DNA of 45,355 nucleotides from Phenylobacterium deserti (GCA_943332615.1 CALQQB010000032.1:1-45355), one strand, 5' to 3'. Counted from the first letter of the stretch, positions 16,371-24,607 are shown. A program made the numbers and translations. Notes: a model not told the origin generated them from the sequence alone.

Positions 16371-16632
16371 GGTTTCGGCGGCCGGAACTCCCGGATCAGG
16401 CCCCAGATTCCGAAGACCGCCAGGAAAATACCGGCGCCGGCAAACGCCCACCCGCTCGTCGGCCGGGTCGTCAAGTCCGGGGGGCCGCCGGAGGATTTGG
16501 GCCGGACGGGTGCGATGGGCGCGCGTCGCTGACCTTGGCGACGACGACGGGTGCAGCTCGCAACGCGGTGGTCTGGACGACGGCGAGGGCTACGGCCAGG
16601 CAAGCTGCTGACAGGATGGCGATGGGGCGCAT
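16367..16632 (-). pseudogene. small exported/membrane protein interrupted by a frameshift
   Basis: The ATG at 16632 opens a signal-like segment (MRPIAILSAACLAVALAVV...) that continues in frame to PSGPNPPAAPRT and stops at about 16470. In the minus-one frame, starting at the same GGCCCAAATCC stretch, the sequence resumes as SSGGPPDLTTRPTSGWAF and a clear transmembrane helix (AGAGIFLAVFGIWGLI) ending REFRPPKP at 16367. Joined, they make a believable protein of about 88 residues with an N-terminal signal/anchor and a C-terminal helix. The break could be a recent indel, an assembly error, or programmed -1 frameshifting. No family recognised. Confidence 0.5.
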
Positions 16633-16700
16633 GGGGCAACTCCGGGGGCGGCGGCCGGCGGGGGTCCGGAGCTGGGGATAGCGCCCCGGACCTTGCCGCA

Positions 16701-16823
16701 TCAGTCGGCGGTGGTTTCACAGGCGCAGGCGTCGCCGCAGGCGCAGGCCGCGCCGCACTTGCAGGGCTCGCAGGCGCAGGGCGCGCAGCCGCAGGGATCG
16801 CAGGGACATTGGGTGTTGGGCAT
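16701..16823 (-). CDS. metallothionein-like cysteine-rich peptide, 40 aa
   Basis: The product after the ATG at 16823 (GGAGAG upstream) has 12 cysteines in 40 residues, at 6, 8, 11, 13, 16, 18, 21, 23, 27, 29, 33 and 35. They form nearly regular CxC and CxxC spacings (CPCDPCGCAPCAC). This density and spacing suit soft-metal binding (Cu(I), Zn, Cd). It does not match the SmtA/BmtA cyanobacterial metallothionein pattern, which also has histidines. There is no signal peptide. It lies alone between convergent and divergent neighbours, and I see no metal-regulator gene beside it. Confidence 0.75.
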   Translation of the reverse strand: MPNTQCPCDPCGCAPCACEPCKCGAACACGDACACETTAD

Positions 16824-16914
16824 TTCAGCTCTCCAGACGTCCGGAATGAACGCAAGGGTGAGTTTAGGACCGCGCGGGTCTGGCGGAAATGCCAGATATA
16901 TCGCAGATTGCGCC

Positions 16915-17910
16915 ATGTCCCAGACCTCCGAGATCCCGCGTCGTGTCGCCCTGATCGGCTACGATGGCGTCCAGTCCCTCGACCTCGTTGGCCCCCTGGA
17001 GGTCTTCTCCATGGCCAACAACTACGCCGGGCGGCGCGTGTACGAAGTGCGGCTGGCCTCGATCGACGGTGGTGAGATGGTCACCAATTCCGGCCTGCGG
17101 CTGGCGGGGGCGCTGGCCTTGTCCGACGTGGCGGAAGACCTGGACACGGTGCTGGTCGCGGGCGGCAGCGGGACCGCGCTGCTGGCCCTGCAGGACAGCG
17201 CCCTGGTCGGCTGGCTGCAGGCCCGGCGCGAGCGGACCCGGCGGATCGGCAGTGTCTGCACCGGGGCCTTCCTGCTCGCGGCGGCCGGCCTGCTGGACGG
17301 GCGGCGCGCGACCACCCACTGGGGCGCCTGCGAGGAGATGGCGCGCTTCCGCCCCGCCGTGCGGCTGGAACCCGACGCCATCTTCGTGGCCGACCCTCCG
17401 ATCTACACCTCGGCGGGCATCACCGCCGGCATCGACCTGTGCCTGTCGTTCGTGGAGGCCGACTGCGGGCCGCAGGTGGCGCTGGCGGTGGCGCGCAACA
17501 TGGTGCTGTTCATGCGGCGGCCCGGTGGCCAGACCCAGTATAGCGCCGGGCTGAACGTGCAGGCCGCCGCCTCGCCCCGGCTGCGCAAGGTGGTCGCCGA
17601 GATCAGCGAGCATCCCGCCCAGGACCTGTCGCTCCCGGAGCTCGCCATGCGGGCAGGGATGTCGGAACGGACGTTCTCGCGCGCCTTTGTCAAGGAGACT
17701 GGGATCGCCCCCATGACCTTCGTGGAGCTGGCCCGGGTGGACCGCGCCAAGGCGCTGCTGGAGACCTCCGACTGGCCGTTGGCGCGCATCGCCGAACGCG
17801 CCGGCTTCGGCAGCCTGGACGGCCTGCACCGCGCCTTCCAGAAGCGGGTCCGGGCGACGCCGGGCGAGTACCGCGACCGGTTCGGGCGGCACGCGGCGGC
17901 GGGGGCCTAA
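16915..17910 (+). CDS. GlxA-type AraC family transcriptional regulator (DJ-1/PfpI + HTH)
   Basis: The N-terminal DJ-1/PfpI (class I glutamine amidotransferase-like) domain (about 10-180) has the SVCTGAFLLAAAGLLDGRRATTHW nucleophile-elbow segment with Cys115. The C-terminal AraC domain (about 225-325) contains two helix-turn-helix units, LSLPELAMRAGMSERTFSRAF and WPLARIAERAGFGSLDGLHRAF, ending in the ATPGEYR signature. GlxA-family proteins regulate nitrogen-compound or amino-acid catabolism, and the first domain senses a ligand. A target could be the convergent PhyH/amidohydrolase genes, but this is only positional inference. The ATG at 16915 was chosen because the PfpI domain begins right after it. 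Confidence 0.9.
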   Translation: MSQTSEIPRRVALIGYDGVQSLDLVGPLEVFSMANNYAGRRVYEVRLASIDGGEMVTNSGLRLAGALALSDVAEDLDTVLVAGGSGTALLALQDSALVGWLQARRERTRRIGSVCTGAFLLAAAGLLDGRRATTHWGACEEMARFRPAVRLEPDAIFVADPPIYTSAGITAGIDLCLSFVEADCGPQVALAVARNMVLFMRRPGGQTQYSAGLNVQAAASPRLRKVVAEISEHPAQDLSLPELAMRAGMSERTFSRAFVKETGIAPMTFVELARVDRAKALLETSDWPLARIAERAGFGSLDGLHRAFQKRVRATPGEYRDRFGRHAAAGA

Positions 17911-18698
17911 CCCAGCTTCAGGAAGCTCGGATCGCGGAACGGCTCGCCCGCCGTCATCCGCTCATGGAACCCCGCCACCCGTGGCCCGGCGCCGCCTTCG
18001 CGCGGGTCGTAGACCGACCGGTCGCCGAAGAAGCGCAGGGTCAGCGTGCGCCGCCGCTGGCCCGGGTGGGTGGGCGCGCCGCCGTGCAGCAGGGCGGGAT
18101 GGAAGACGATCAGGTCGCCGGGCTCGACGGCCCAGGAGACCAGGTCCCAGGCGCTCCGGTCGCCCTCGATGTCGGGCAGGCGGGGCAGGGACGCCCTGGG
18201 GTGCAGGGGCGCGGTGTCGTCGCCCAGTTCGAAGCGGGAGCCATTGTAGAGCTGGCCCCGGTGGGAGCCGCGGACGAACTCCAGCGCGTCGGCCTTGGCC
18301 ACCGCGTCGAAGGTGATCCAGGCCACCGCCAGGTGTTCCCCGGCGATGGCGAGGTAGGAGCTGTCCTGGTGCCAGGGCGTGCGGCGCGCCTCGCCGCCTT
18401 CCTTCAGGAACACCTGCTCGTACATGAACCAGACGTCCGGGGCGCCCCAGAGGTCGGTCACGATGGCGGGTAAGGGCGAAGCCTCGAGCATCGCCCGGTA
18501 GCCGGTCAGGCAATTGGGATTGTAGAGGTCCTGGTAGAAGGTCGACGTCGTCGCCTGCGGGATGCGCGAGGCGCCGGGGCCGGGGTGGGCCAGGCTCCAG
18601 TCGTAGGCGCCTTGCGCGTCGGCCAGGGCTGCGGCGTCCAGCACGCCGGGCAGGAAGACCACCCCATCGCGGGCGTAGGTTTCGCGGGCGCTACTCAC
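17907..18698 (-). CDS. phytanoyl-CoA dioxygenase (PhyH) family Fe(II)/2-oxoglutarate oxygenase
   Basis: 263 residues. The iron ligands are His110 and Asp112 in WHQDSS and the distal His205 in LLHGGAPTH, with an Arg cluster (RRRTLTLRF, 215-223) to bind 2-oxoglutarate. The N-terminus (YARDGVVFLPGVLD) is the usual PhyH opening. The GTG start at 18698 overlaps the stop of the amidohydrolase by 4 bp (GTGA), so the two are coupled and probably act in one catabolic route on an organic substrate. The substrate is not predictable. It ends convergently with the GlxA gene. Confidence 0.9.
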   Translation of the reverse strand: MSSARETYARDGVVFLPGVLDAAALADAQGAYDWSLAHPGPGASRIPQATTSTFYQDLYNPNCLTGYRAMLEASPLPAIVTDLWGAPDVWFMYEQVFLKEGGEARRTPWHQDSSYLAIAGEHLAVAWITFDAVAKADALEFVRGSHRGQLYNGSRFELGDDTAPLHPRASLPRLPDIEGDRSAWDLVSWAVEPGDLIVFHPALLHGGAPTHPGQRRRTLTLRFFGDRSVYDPREGGAGPRVAGFHERMTAGEPFRDPSFLKLG

Positions 18699-19855
18699 CC
18701 TTCCATCCGGAACAGCTTCAGCGCGTTGCCGCCGACCACCTTCTGAGCGTCTTCGACGGGCAGGTGGTCGAACACCGCCTGGATGGCGCTGCGGGTGTAG
18801 CCGAAGGTGCTCTCCTGGTGCGGATAGTCGGACGACCACAGCGCGGTCTCTGCGCCGATCCGGTGCATCATCTCCAGCCCCACCGGGTCTGTCATGAAGG
18901 TCGCGTGGCAGTGGGCGCGCCAGTACCAGCTCGGCGGATGGGCCAGCTTCGGCGAGACCATGGTGGGGAAGGAATTGTAGATCATGTCGGCGTCGTGGAG
19001 CATGCCCGGGATCCAGGCCAGGCCGGCCTCCACGAAGATCGCCTTCAGGCCCGGGAAGCGGTCGAAGACGCCGCCGAACACCAGCTGCGCCCAGTTCTGC
19101 CGGAACCCCTGCATCTGGGTCAGCACCGAGACGCCGACGGCGCCGGGCTCTGCGGTGGGGATCGCCTCGCCGATGTGAAAGGCCAGCGGCAGGCCCGAAG
19201 CCTCGATCGCCGCCCACAGCGGGTCCATGCGCGGGTGATTGTACTGGATGGTGTGGCCGTCGTCGGCGAACTTGCCCGGCTTGATCGGGACCATCAGGCA
19301 CCGCGCGCCCAGCTCGACGCAGCGGGCCACGCTCTCGGCCGCGCCGTCCGGGTCCCAGTAGCTGGGGATCATCACCGCATAGAGCCGGCCAGGCGCCTGG
19401 GCGCAGACCTCGGCCATGTGCTCGTTGTAGGCGGCGAACACGTGGGCCTTGTTCGCGATCTCGCCGAACATCATCAAGCCGAACAGGCGCTGCGGGAAGA
19501 TCAGCTCCTTCTCCACGCCCTCGATATCCAGGTCGGCCAGCCGGGCGGATAGGTCGGTCAGGCCGGGGTAGCATTCCAGCGCATTGCACAGCGCGGCGGC
19601 CACCGGCTGCGGCGTCATCGACTTGCCGCCGATGGAAAGGTCCCAGCCCCCGTTCTGGAACACCATGCGCGGGGCTTGGTCCTTCAGGTGCGCGGGGAAG
19701 CGGTCGATCCAGAGGTCAGATTCCAGCATGTGGCTGTCGGCGGAGACGATCCGTGTGCCGGCCGGCCAGTCGCCGCGCGAGGCCTGCGGCTTGCGCGCCG
19801 TGGCGACGGCGAGCCCCACCTGCTCGGGGATTTCGAGAACGAACCCATCGGCCAT
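18695..19855 (-). CDS. amidohydrolase-2 family metal-dependent hydrolase
   Basis: 386 residues with the amidohydrolase-2 (ACMSD-like) barrel. The N-terminal SADSHMLE (38-45) replaces the usual DxHxH, AFHIGE is near 225-230, FVEAGLAWIP near 275, and WSSDYPHQES (340-349) holds the conserved Asp343. Proteins of this type hydrolyse or decarboxylate aromatic and aliphatic carboxylates in the cytoplasm. It is the first gene of a two-gene unit with the PhyH oxygenase (4-bp overlap). The divergent promoter space to the next gene is about 125 bp. Confidence 0.88.
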   Translation of the reverse strand: MADGFVLEIPEQVGLAVATARKPQASRGDWPAGTRIVSADSHMLESDLWIDRFPAHLKDQAPRMVFQNGGWDLSIGGKSMTPQPVAAALCNALECYPGLTDLSARLADLDIEGVEKELIFPQRLFGLMMFGEIANKAHVFAAYNEHMAEVCAQAPGRLYAVMIPSYWDPDGAAESVARCVELGARCLMVPIKPGKFADDGHTIQYNHPRMDPLWAAIEASGLPLAFHIGEAIPTAEPGAVGVSVLTQMQGFRQNWAQLVFGGVFDRFPGLKAIFVEAGLAWIPGMLHDADMIYNSFPTMVSPKLAHPPSWYWRAHCHATFMTDPVGLEMMHRIGAETALWSSDYPHQESTFGYTRSAIQAVFDHLPVEDAQKVVGGNALKLFRMEG

Positions 19856-19944
19856 GGCGGCCTCCCATTGGCTGAGCGAGGGAAGGCTAGGCCCGCGGGC
19901 GCCGTGGTGGCAATCGTGACGGTGCGGAAGCCGGGCCTCCCCTC

Positions 19945-19973
19945 TTGACGTCGCTTCTCAGATGTTCTATCTT
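19945..19973 (+). promoter_or_regulatory. sigma-70-like promoter for the gene at 19981
   Basis: TTGACG (19945-19950), exactly 17 bp, then TATCTT (19968-19973). The -10 box ends only 7 bp before the ATG at 19981, so transcription would start at or next to the start codon and the mRNA would be leaderless. Confidence 0.5.
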
Positions 19974-19978
19974 TGTTC
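19964..19978 (+). promoter_or_regulatory. LexA (SOS) box overlapping the -10 region
   Basis: GTTC-TATCTTT-GTTC is an exact match to the alphaproteobacterial LexA operator GTTC-N7-GTTC. It overlaps the proposed -10 hexamer and ends 2 bp before the ATG, an ideal place for repression. Confidence 0.75.
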
Positions 19979-19980
19979 CA

Positions 19981-20652
19981 ATGCCCCACGCCATCGACGC
20001 CCGCACCGAACATGAGATCCAGAGTCTGGCGATGCTGGTCGATTGCGCGACCACGATCAGCCTGGCGCTGGGCGAGGCGGCGAAGGCCGAGACTGACAAG
20101 CACGCCCTCATCAAACTTTCCGACGCCTTCCAGCGCGGCTTCCAGGGCGTGCGCCTGGGCATCCGGCTGTCCCACACCCTGCGCGATCCGCCGAAGCTGG
20201 CGGCCGCGACGGACGCAAAGCCGCCCAAGGTCGAGACGCCCAAAGTCGAAATGGCCGAGACGCTCCAGGTGGAGCGGGCCGAGGCCGCCCAGCGCCTCGA
20301 TCGCCAGGATGGCCGCATTGAGTGTGAGCGCGACCGCGACTACGAGCCCGTCAGCCTCTCCCGGTTTCTGGCCACCCTGGGCGTCGTCGCCAAGGACGCC
20401 GAGCGCCTCGCCGACCGCCTCCCGGTCGACATCGCCACCCGGACCCTGCCCACCCTGCGCGACCTCCTCGCCCGGGCGAAAACCGACCCACCCGGAACGT
20501 TGGCAAGACCGGCTGCGGCCGCCGTCCTCACCCGGCCCCGACCGCCCGCCTCCAAGGCCGCCCTCCTGGGCTCCGCCTCAGCGCCGCCGACAAGGCCCCT
20601 TGGCCTCCGCGGCCCCAACCTGGCCCGCCCGCCGCCGCGCCCGCGGCACTGA
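19981..20652 (+). CDS. hypothetical protein, probably SOS-regulated, 223 aa
   Basis: Start at 19981, directly under a LexA box. The N-terminal ~70 residues are an amphipathic helical region (EIQSLAMLVDCATTISLALGEAAKAE...DAFQRGFQGVRLGIRLSHTL). A linker carries the near repeat PPKVETPKVEMAE (81-93), followed by another helical block (SLSRFLATLGVVAKDAERLADRL, 125-147) and a proline/arginine-rich disordered tail. No catalytic motif or named domain is visible, and it has no signal peptide, so it is cytoplasmic. The helical layout suggests protein-protein or DNA interaction. DNA-damage control is inferred only from the operator. Confidence 0.65.
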   Translation: MPHAIDARTEHEIQSLAMLVDCATTISLALGEAAKAETDKHALIKLSDAFQRGFQGVRLGIRLSHTLRDPPKLAAATDAKPPKVETPKVEMAETLQVERAEAAQRLDRQDGRIECERDRDYEPVSLSRFLATLGVVAKDAERLADRLPVDIATRTLPTLRDLLARAKTDPPGTLARPAAAAVLTRPRPPASKAALLGSASAPPTRPLGLRGPNLARPPPRPRH

Positions 20653-20722
20653 CGACCTCCACCCCTGCCCAGATCTCCCCACCCGACAGAACACCCCGTT
20701 CTGGCGGCGCCGACCTATGCCG

Positions 20723-20771
20723 CCCCTCCCCCGAGCGCCGCAGGCGACGCCTGCGGCGCTCGGGGGAGGGG
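20723..20771. repeat. perfect 24-bp inverted repeat
   Basis: Arms 20723-20746 and 20748-20771 (beginning CCCCTCCCCCGAGCG) are perfect complements around a single A. Transcribed, it makes a very stable hairpin. It lies 70 bp after the stop of the 19981 gene with no T-run, so it is more like a palindromic repeat than a standard terminator. Confidence 0.85.
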
Positions 20772-20832
20772 AGTGCGAGTAAGACGAGCGCCGCGAGGCG
20801 TCTCCCGTCCATTGATCTCACGGTAAATGCGA

Positions 20833-20925
20833 GCCTGCCTCTCAAAGGCAGTCAAGGTCGCGCCTCCGGCGCGCCGCGCCGCGGTCGCCCTGCGGGCGAA
20901 CCTTGAGTGCCTTTGAGAGGCAGGC
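20833..20925. repeat. 26-bp near-perfect inverted repeat with 41-bp GC-rich loop
   Basis: Arms 20833-20858 and 20900-20925 (GCCTGCCTCTCAAAGGCA...) match 25 of 26 positions. The loop is dense in CGCG runs and contains a smaller hairpin (TCGCCCTGCGGGCGA). The 343-bp gap between genes at 20653 and 20996 holds this and the previous palindrome, and no gene. Confidence 0.85.
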
Positions 20926-20995
20926 ATACATGGCTGCCATGAGATCCATGGCGGGGCTTGGCCGCGGCCGCCTGTTGACGAAAACGAGTAAGCAC

Positions 20996-21361
20996 ATGGC
21001 CTATACGGATGAGGTGCTGCAGACGGCACACGTACACTGCGCACGCCACGAGCCGGAGATCAAAAGAAGCCAGAATTGTGGCTGCTTTTACTGCAAGGCC
21101 ACCTTCCCGTCCGCTGAGATCGAGGACTGGGTCGACGATGAGCCTAGGAGCGCGCTCTGCCCACGATGCATGATCGACTCGGTCGTTGGAGACGCATCCG
21201 GCTTCGACGTGACCGACGCCGGCTTTCTTGAAGCTATGCATGAGTACTGGTTCGAGAGAACGATTCCCGCCGCCAAAGTCGGTAGCTATTGGCGGAAGCA
21301 GAGACGCGGAGCGGTCGCGAGCGTCCTTGCTTGGTTGGGTGGACGGAAGTCCGCCCCCTAA
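20996..21361 (+). CDS. cysteine-rich (putative zinc-binding) hypothetical protein, 121 aa
   Basis: Residues 27-37 read [11 protein letters not shown] and 54-62 ALCPRCMID, giving Cys28/30/33 and Cys55/58, a likely zinc ribbon in which the second knuckle follows a conserved acidic stretch ([10 protein letters not shown]). The rest is helical ([15 protein letters not shown]). I know similar short cytoplasmic proteins without function. The ATG at 20996 has a poor ribosome binding site. A longer frame from 20903 is open but its start lies inside the inverted repeat. It ends convergently with lepA, overlapping it by 4 bp. Confidence 0.7.
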   Translation: MAYTDEVLQTAHVHCARHEPEIKRSQNCGCFYCKATFPSAEIEDWVDDEPRSALCPRCMIDSVVGDASGFDVTDAGFLEAMHEYWFERTIPAAKVGSYWRKQRRGAVASVLAWLGGRKSAP

Positions 21362-23163
21362 TCCGCGTCCATCTTCAACGCCGCGATGAACGCCTCCTGC
21401 GGGATCTCCACCTTGCCGAACTGCCGCATGCGCTTCTTGCCGGCTTTCTGCTTGTCGAGCAGCTTGCGCTTGCGGCTGGCGTCGCCGCCGTAGCATTTGG
21501 CGGTCACGTCCTTGCGGAGCGCCCTCACCGTTTCCCGCGCGATGATCCGGCCGCCAATCGCCGCCTGGATCGGGATCTGGAACATGTGCGGGTGGATCAG
21601 GTCCTTCATCTTCTCGACCATGCCGCGGCCGCGGGCCTCGGCGCGGTCGGCGTGGACCAGCATCGACAGCGCGTCGACCGGCTCGGAGTTCACCAGGATC
21701 GACATCTTCACCAGGTTGCCGACCTTGTAGTCCTCGATCTGGTAGTCGAACGAGGCGTAGCCCTTCGAGATCGACTTCAGGCGGTCGTAGAAGTCGAACA
21801 CCACCTCGTTCAGCGGCAGATCGTAGACCACCAGGGCGCGGGAGCCGACGTAGCTGAGTTCGCGCTGCGAGCCGCGGCGGTCCTGGCAGAGCTTGATCAC
21901 CGAGCCCAGGTATTCGTCCGGGGTGAGGATCGTGGCCTTGATCCAGGGCTCGGCGATGGTGGCGATCTTCACCGGGTCGGGCAGGTCGGCCGGGTTGTGC
22001 AGCTCGATCGTCTCGCCGCTGTTGAGGCCGATCTTGTAGATCACGCTGGGCGCGGTCGCGATCAGGTCGAGGTCGAACTCGCGGCTGAGGCGCTCCTGGA
22101 TGATCTCCAGGTGCAGCAACCCCAGGAACCCGCAGCGGAAGCCGAAGCCCAGAGCCGCGCTGGTCTCCATCTCGTAGCTGAAGCTGGCGTCGTTGAGGCG
22201 CAGGCGCCCGATCGCGGCGCGCAGATCCTCGAAGTCCGCGGCGTCGACTGGGAACAGGCCGCAGAACACCACCGGCTGCACGTCGCGGAAGCCGGTCAGC
22301 GCCTCGGTCGCGGGCTTCTTCTCGTCGGTGATGGTGTCGCCGACCGCGGCGTGGGCCACTTCCTTGATCTGGGCGGTGATGAAGCCGATCTCGCCCGGCC
22401 CCAGGCTTTCGATCTCGGTGCGCTTGGGGTTGAAGACGCCGACGCGGTCGATCAGATGCGTCGAGCCCTGCTGCATCATCTTCACGCGCTGGCCGGATCG
22501 CAGCACCCCGTCGATGACGCGCACCAGCACGACCACGCCCAGGTAGGCGTCGTACCAGGCGTCGACCAGCAGGGCCTTCAGCGGCTTGTCGGCGTCGCCC
22601 TTGGGCGGCGGGAGCCGTTTGACGATGGCCTCCAGTAGCTCGTGGATGCCGACACCGGTCTTGGCGGAGGTGAGGATGGCGTCTGACGCGTCCAGGCCGA
22701 TGACGTCCTCGATCTGCTGGCGGATCCGCTCGGGCTCGGCGGCCGGCAGGTCGATCTTGTTGAGGACCGGGACGATCTCATGGTTGTTGTCGATGGCCTG
22801 GTAGACGTTCGCGAGAGTCTGGGCCTCGACGCCTTGGCTGGCGTCCACCACCAGGATCGAACCCTCGCAGGCGGCGAGCGAGCGGGAGACCTCGTAGGCG
22901 AAGTCCACGTGCCCGGGGGTGTCCATCAGGTTCAGGACATAGGTCTCGCCGTCGTCGGCCTTATAGGCCAGCCGCACGGTCTGGGCCTTGATGGTGATCC
23001 CGCGCTCGCGCTCGATGTCCATGTTGTCGAGCACCTGCTCGGTCATCTCGCGCTGGGTCAGCGCGCCGGTCTCCTGGATCAGGCGATCGGAGAGCGTGGA
23101 CTTGCCGTGGTCGATGTGGGCGACGATCGAGAAGTTGCGGATGTGGCTGAGCGGGGTGGTCAT
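21358..23163 (-). CDS. lepA: elongation factor 4 (LepA), back-translocating GTPase
   Basis: 601 residues, normal for LepA. The G domain has AHIDHGKS (15-22), the switch region with [18 protein letters not shown] and NKIDLP. The EF-Tu-like second domain, EF-G III/V-like domains and the LepA-specific C-terminal domain ending [28 protein letters not shown] complete it. It binds the ribosome and remodels stalled or mistranslocated complexes, in the cytoplasm or membrane-associated. The ATG at 23163 fits the family N-terminus [18 protein letters not shown]. Confidence 0.98.
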   Translation of the reverse strand: MTTPLSHIRNFSIVAHIDHGKSTLSDRLIQETGALTQREMTEQVLDNMDIERERGITIKAQTVRLAYKADDGETYVLNLMDTPGHVDFAYEVSRSLAACEGSILVVDASQGVEAQTLANVYQAIDNNHEIVPVLNKIDLPAAEPERIRQQIEDVIGLDASDAILTSAKTGVGIHELLEAIVKRLPPPKGDADKPLKALLVDAWYDAYLGVVVLVRVIDGVLRSGQRVKMMQQGSTHLIDRVGVFNPKRTEIESLGPGEIGFITAQIKEVAHAAVGDTITDEKKPATEALTGFRDVQPVVFCGLFPVDAADFEDLRAAIGRLRLNDASFSYEMETSAALGFGFRCGFLGLLHLEIIQERLSREFDLDLIATAPSVIYKIGLNSGETIELHNPADLPDPVKIATIAEPWIKATILTPDEYLGSVIKLCQDRRGSQRELSYVGSRALVVYDLPLNEVVFDFYDRLKSISKGYASFDYQIEDYKVGNLVKMSILVNSEPVDALSMLVHADRAEARGRGMVEKMKDLIHPHMFQIPIQAAIGGRIIARETVRALRKDVTAKCYGGDASRKRKLLDKQKAGKKRMRQFGKVEIPQEAFIAALKMDAD

Positions 23164-23256
23164 GGCGCGCCGCCTTTAGCACATCTCGCGCCGCAACCTA
23201 GCGTGCGGGGAGAGGTCGCGACGCCGGGCCGCCACCTTCTCGGCGCCATGACGTGG

Positions 23257-23271
23257 TTAATCCCGCGTTAA
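23257..23271 (+). promoter_or_regulatory. CtrA box upstream of eipA (and divergent lepA)
   Basis: TTAA-TCCCGCG-TTAA followed by C is an exact TTAA-N7-TTAAC full site for the cell-cycle regulator CtrA. It lies 66 bp before the eipA ATG and 93 bp before the lepA ATG, in the shared intergenic space. Confidence 0.75.
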
Positions 23272-23337
23272 CGCGACGTCCGCCATCGCTGTCCGGCGGG
23301 CGGCATTGAATTGAAACACGGAGGCGAAGAAGCGCCT

Positions 23338-23949
23338 ATGGATCGACGCACCCTTATCGTCTCGGGTCTCGCGAGCCTTGGCGGGGCCGGGATCGCGCGC
23401 GCGCAACAGCCCGTGCCGCCGCCCGGCTCGGCCGGTAGCCCCTCGGGCGCCGGTGTGCCGGAAGGCAAGACCTACACCCAGGATGAGATCGTCGGCGGGG
23501 TCTCAGACTTCCTGGGCGTCACCGCCGAGTCGGCCGGGGCCGTGGTGGAAAAGCTGTTCTCGAAGAATGGCCGGCCCACAGCCTATATCGCCGGTGAGGA
23601 GGGCTCAGGCGCCTTCGTGCTGGGCGCACGATACGGCCGCGGCTTGCTCTACATGAAGGACAAGCCGCCGATGGAGGTGTTCTGGCAGGGCCCGACGGCC
23701 GGCTGGGACTTCGGCGGCAACGCCAGCCGGGTCTTCACCCTCTGCTACAATCTGCAGGTCCCCGAAGTCATCTTCCAGCGGTTCCCTGGGGTCGAGGGTT
23801 CGGCCTACCTGGTGGGCGGCGTAGGCGTGAACTACCAGAGGGCCGACCAGATCACCCTGGCGCCGATCCGGGCCGGCGTCGGCCTGCGGCTGGGCGCGAA
23901 CGTCGGCTACCTTTCGTATACGCGGAAGCGGAACAAGTTCCCGTTCTGA
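23338..23949 (+). CDS. eipA: envelope integrity protein EipA (DUF1134)
   Basis: A signal peptide (1-22, cleaved after ARA) is followed by a Pro/Gly-rich linker, then the DUF1134 domain. Its markers include YTQDEIVGGVSDFLGVTAESAGAVVEK, GRPTAYIAGEEGSGAFVLGARYG, FWQGPTAGWDFGGNASRVF and the C-terminal GANVGYLSYTRKRNKF. In Brucella, EipA is a periplasmic beta-barrel protein needed for cell-envelope integrity, with lipopolysaccharide-dependent essentiality; the family is conserved in alphaproteobacteria. The CtrA box upstream suggests cell-cycle control. The start at 23338 was taken because the signal peptide begins there; an in-frame ATG at 23311 is possible. Confidence 0.9.
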   Translation: MDRRTLIVSGLASLGGAGIARAQQPVPPPGSAGSPSGAGVPEGKTYTQDEIVGGVSDFLGVTAESAGAVVEKLFSKNGRPTAYIAGEEGSGAFVLGARYGRGLLYMKDKPPMEVFWQGPTAGWDFGGNASRVFTLCYNLQVPEVIFQRFPGVEGSAYLVGGVGVNYQRADQITLAPIRAGVGLRLGANVGYLSYTRKRNKFPF

Positions 23950-23965
23950 GATTCCGGCGGGGCGC

Positions 23966-24481
23966 TTAGCCGCCGAACGCCGTGCGGAGCTTGTCCAGGT
24001 GGCCGAGCACCGGATTGGTGGGCTCTTCGGTCTGGCTTTCCAGGTACATGCGCTTGTCCAGGTGGCGGACGCGTTCGTAGAGCCGCTCGGCGCGGTCGGC
24101 CAGGCGGCTGAGGCCGCGGGGCAACTCGGCGCGGGCGGCCTGGGCCTCCTCGGCGCGGGCGATTTCGTGGGCGTTCAGGCGGTAGCGATCCTCGCAGGCG
24201 GCGGCCGGAGCCATGTCGCCCTCGCGCACGGCCCGCTGGACCAGGAGCCACGAGGCCACCTGCATCAGGCGCGTGGTCAGCCGCATGCTCTCGGCGGCGT
24301 AGGCCAGGGCGGCGTTGCGCGACAGCAGCTTGGATTCCTGGCGGCCCTCGCCGTCCAGATAGCTGGCGGTCTCCTCGACCAACTCCATGCCCTCCTGGAA
24401 CGTCCGCTCGAACAGCTCGGAACGGGCGAAATCCTGGATGACGTCGTCGCGCCAGTCGGGGCTCTGGGTGTCTTGCATCAT
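23966..24481 (-). CDS. rcdA: RcdA, regulator of CtrA degradation (DUF1465)
   Basis: 171 residues with the DUF1465 core: LFERTFQEGMELVEETASYLDG, LSRNAALAYAAESMRLTTRLMQVASWLLVQRAV, a helical third segment and the C-terminal NPVLGHLDKLRTAFGG. In Caulobacter, RcdA is an adaptor that bridges CpdR-primed ClpXP and PopA to deliver CtrA for proteolysis at the G1-S transition. The helical bundle is complete, and the disordered linker before the C-terminus is short. Two adjacent ATGs (24481 and 24478) can serve as start. It ends convergently with eipA. Confidence 0.9.
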   Translation of the reverse strand: MMQDTQSPDWRDDVIQDFARSELFERTFQEGMELVEETASYLDGEGRQESKLLSRNAALAYAAESMRLTTRLMQVASWLLVQRAVREGDMAPAAACEDRYRLNAHEIARAEEAQAARAELPRGLSRLADRAERLYERVRHLDKRMYLESQTEEPTNPVLGHLDKLRTAFGG

Positions 24482-24607
24482 CGGAACTCTACAATGGTTT
24501 CGGTTTCCACGCCCTGAACGAAACGACGCGGTGGACCAGCGCAATGCAACCGCTGTGCCACGCGACCGCTCACCGTCAGGCGTCCAGAGTGAGAATTGAC
24601 GCCGGGG

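Noticed and set aside
15620..16681. A 353-codon plus-strand frame across the secreted 195-aa gene
   Set aside because: Arg/Gly-rich shadow frame; the signal-peptide gene in the other frame is the real one.
17907..19589. A single 560-residue minus-strand protein
   Set aside because: Only the last 263 residues are PhyH; the rest is the amidohydrolase gene read out of frame. The GTG at 18698 is the real start.
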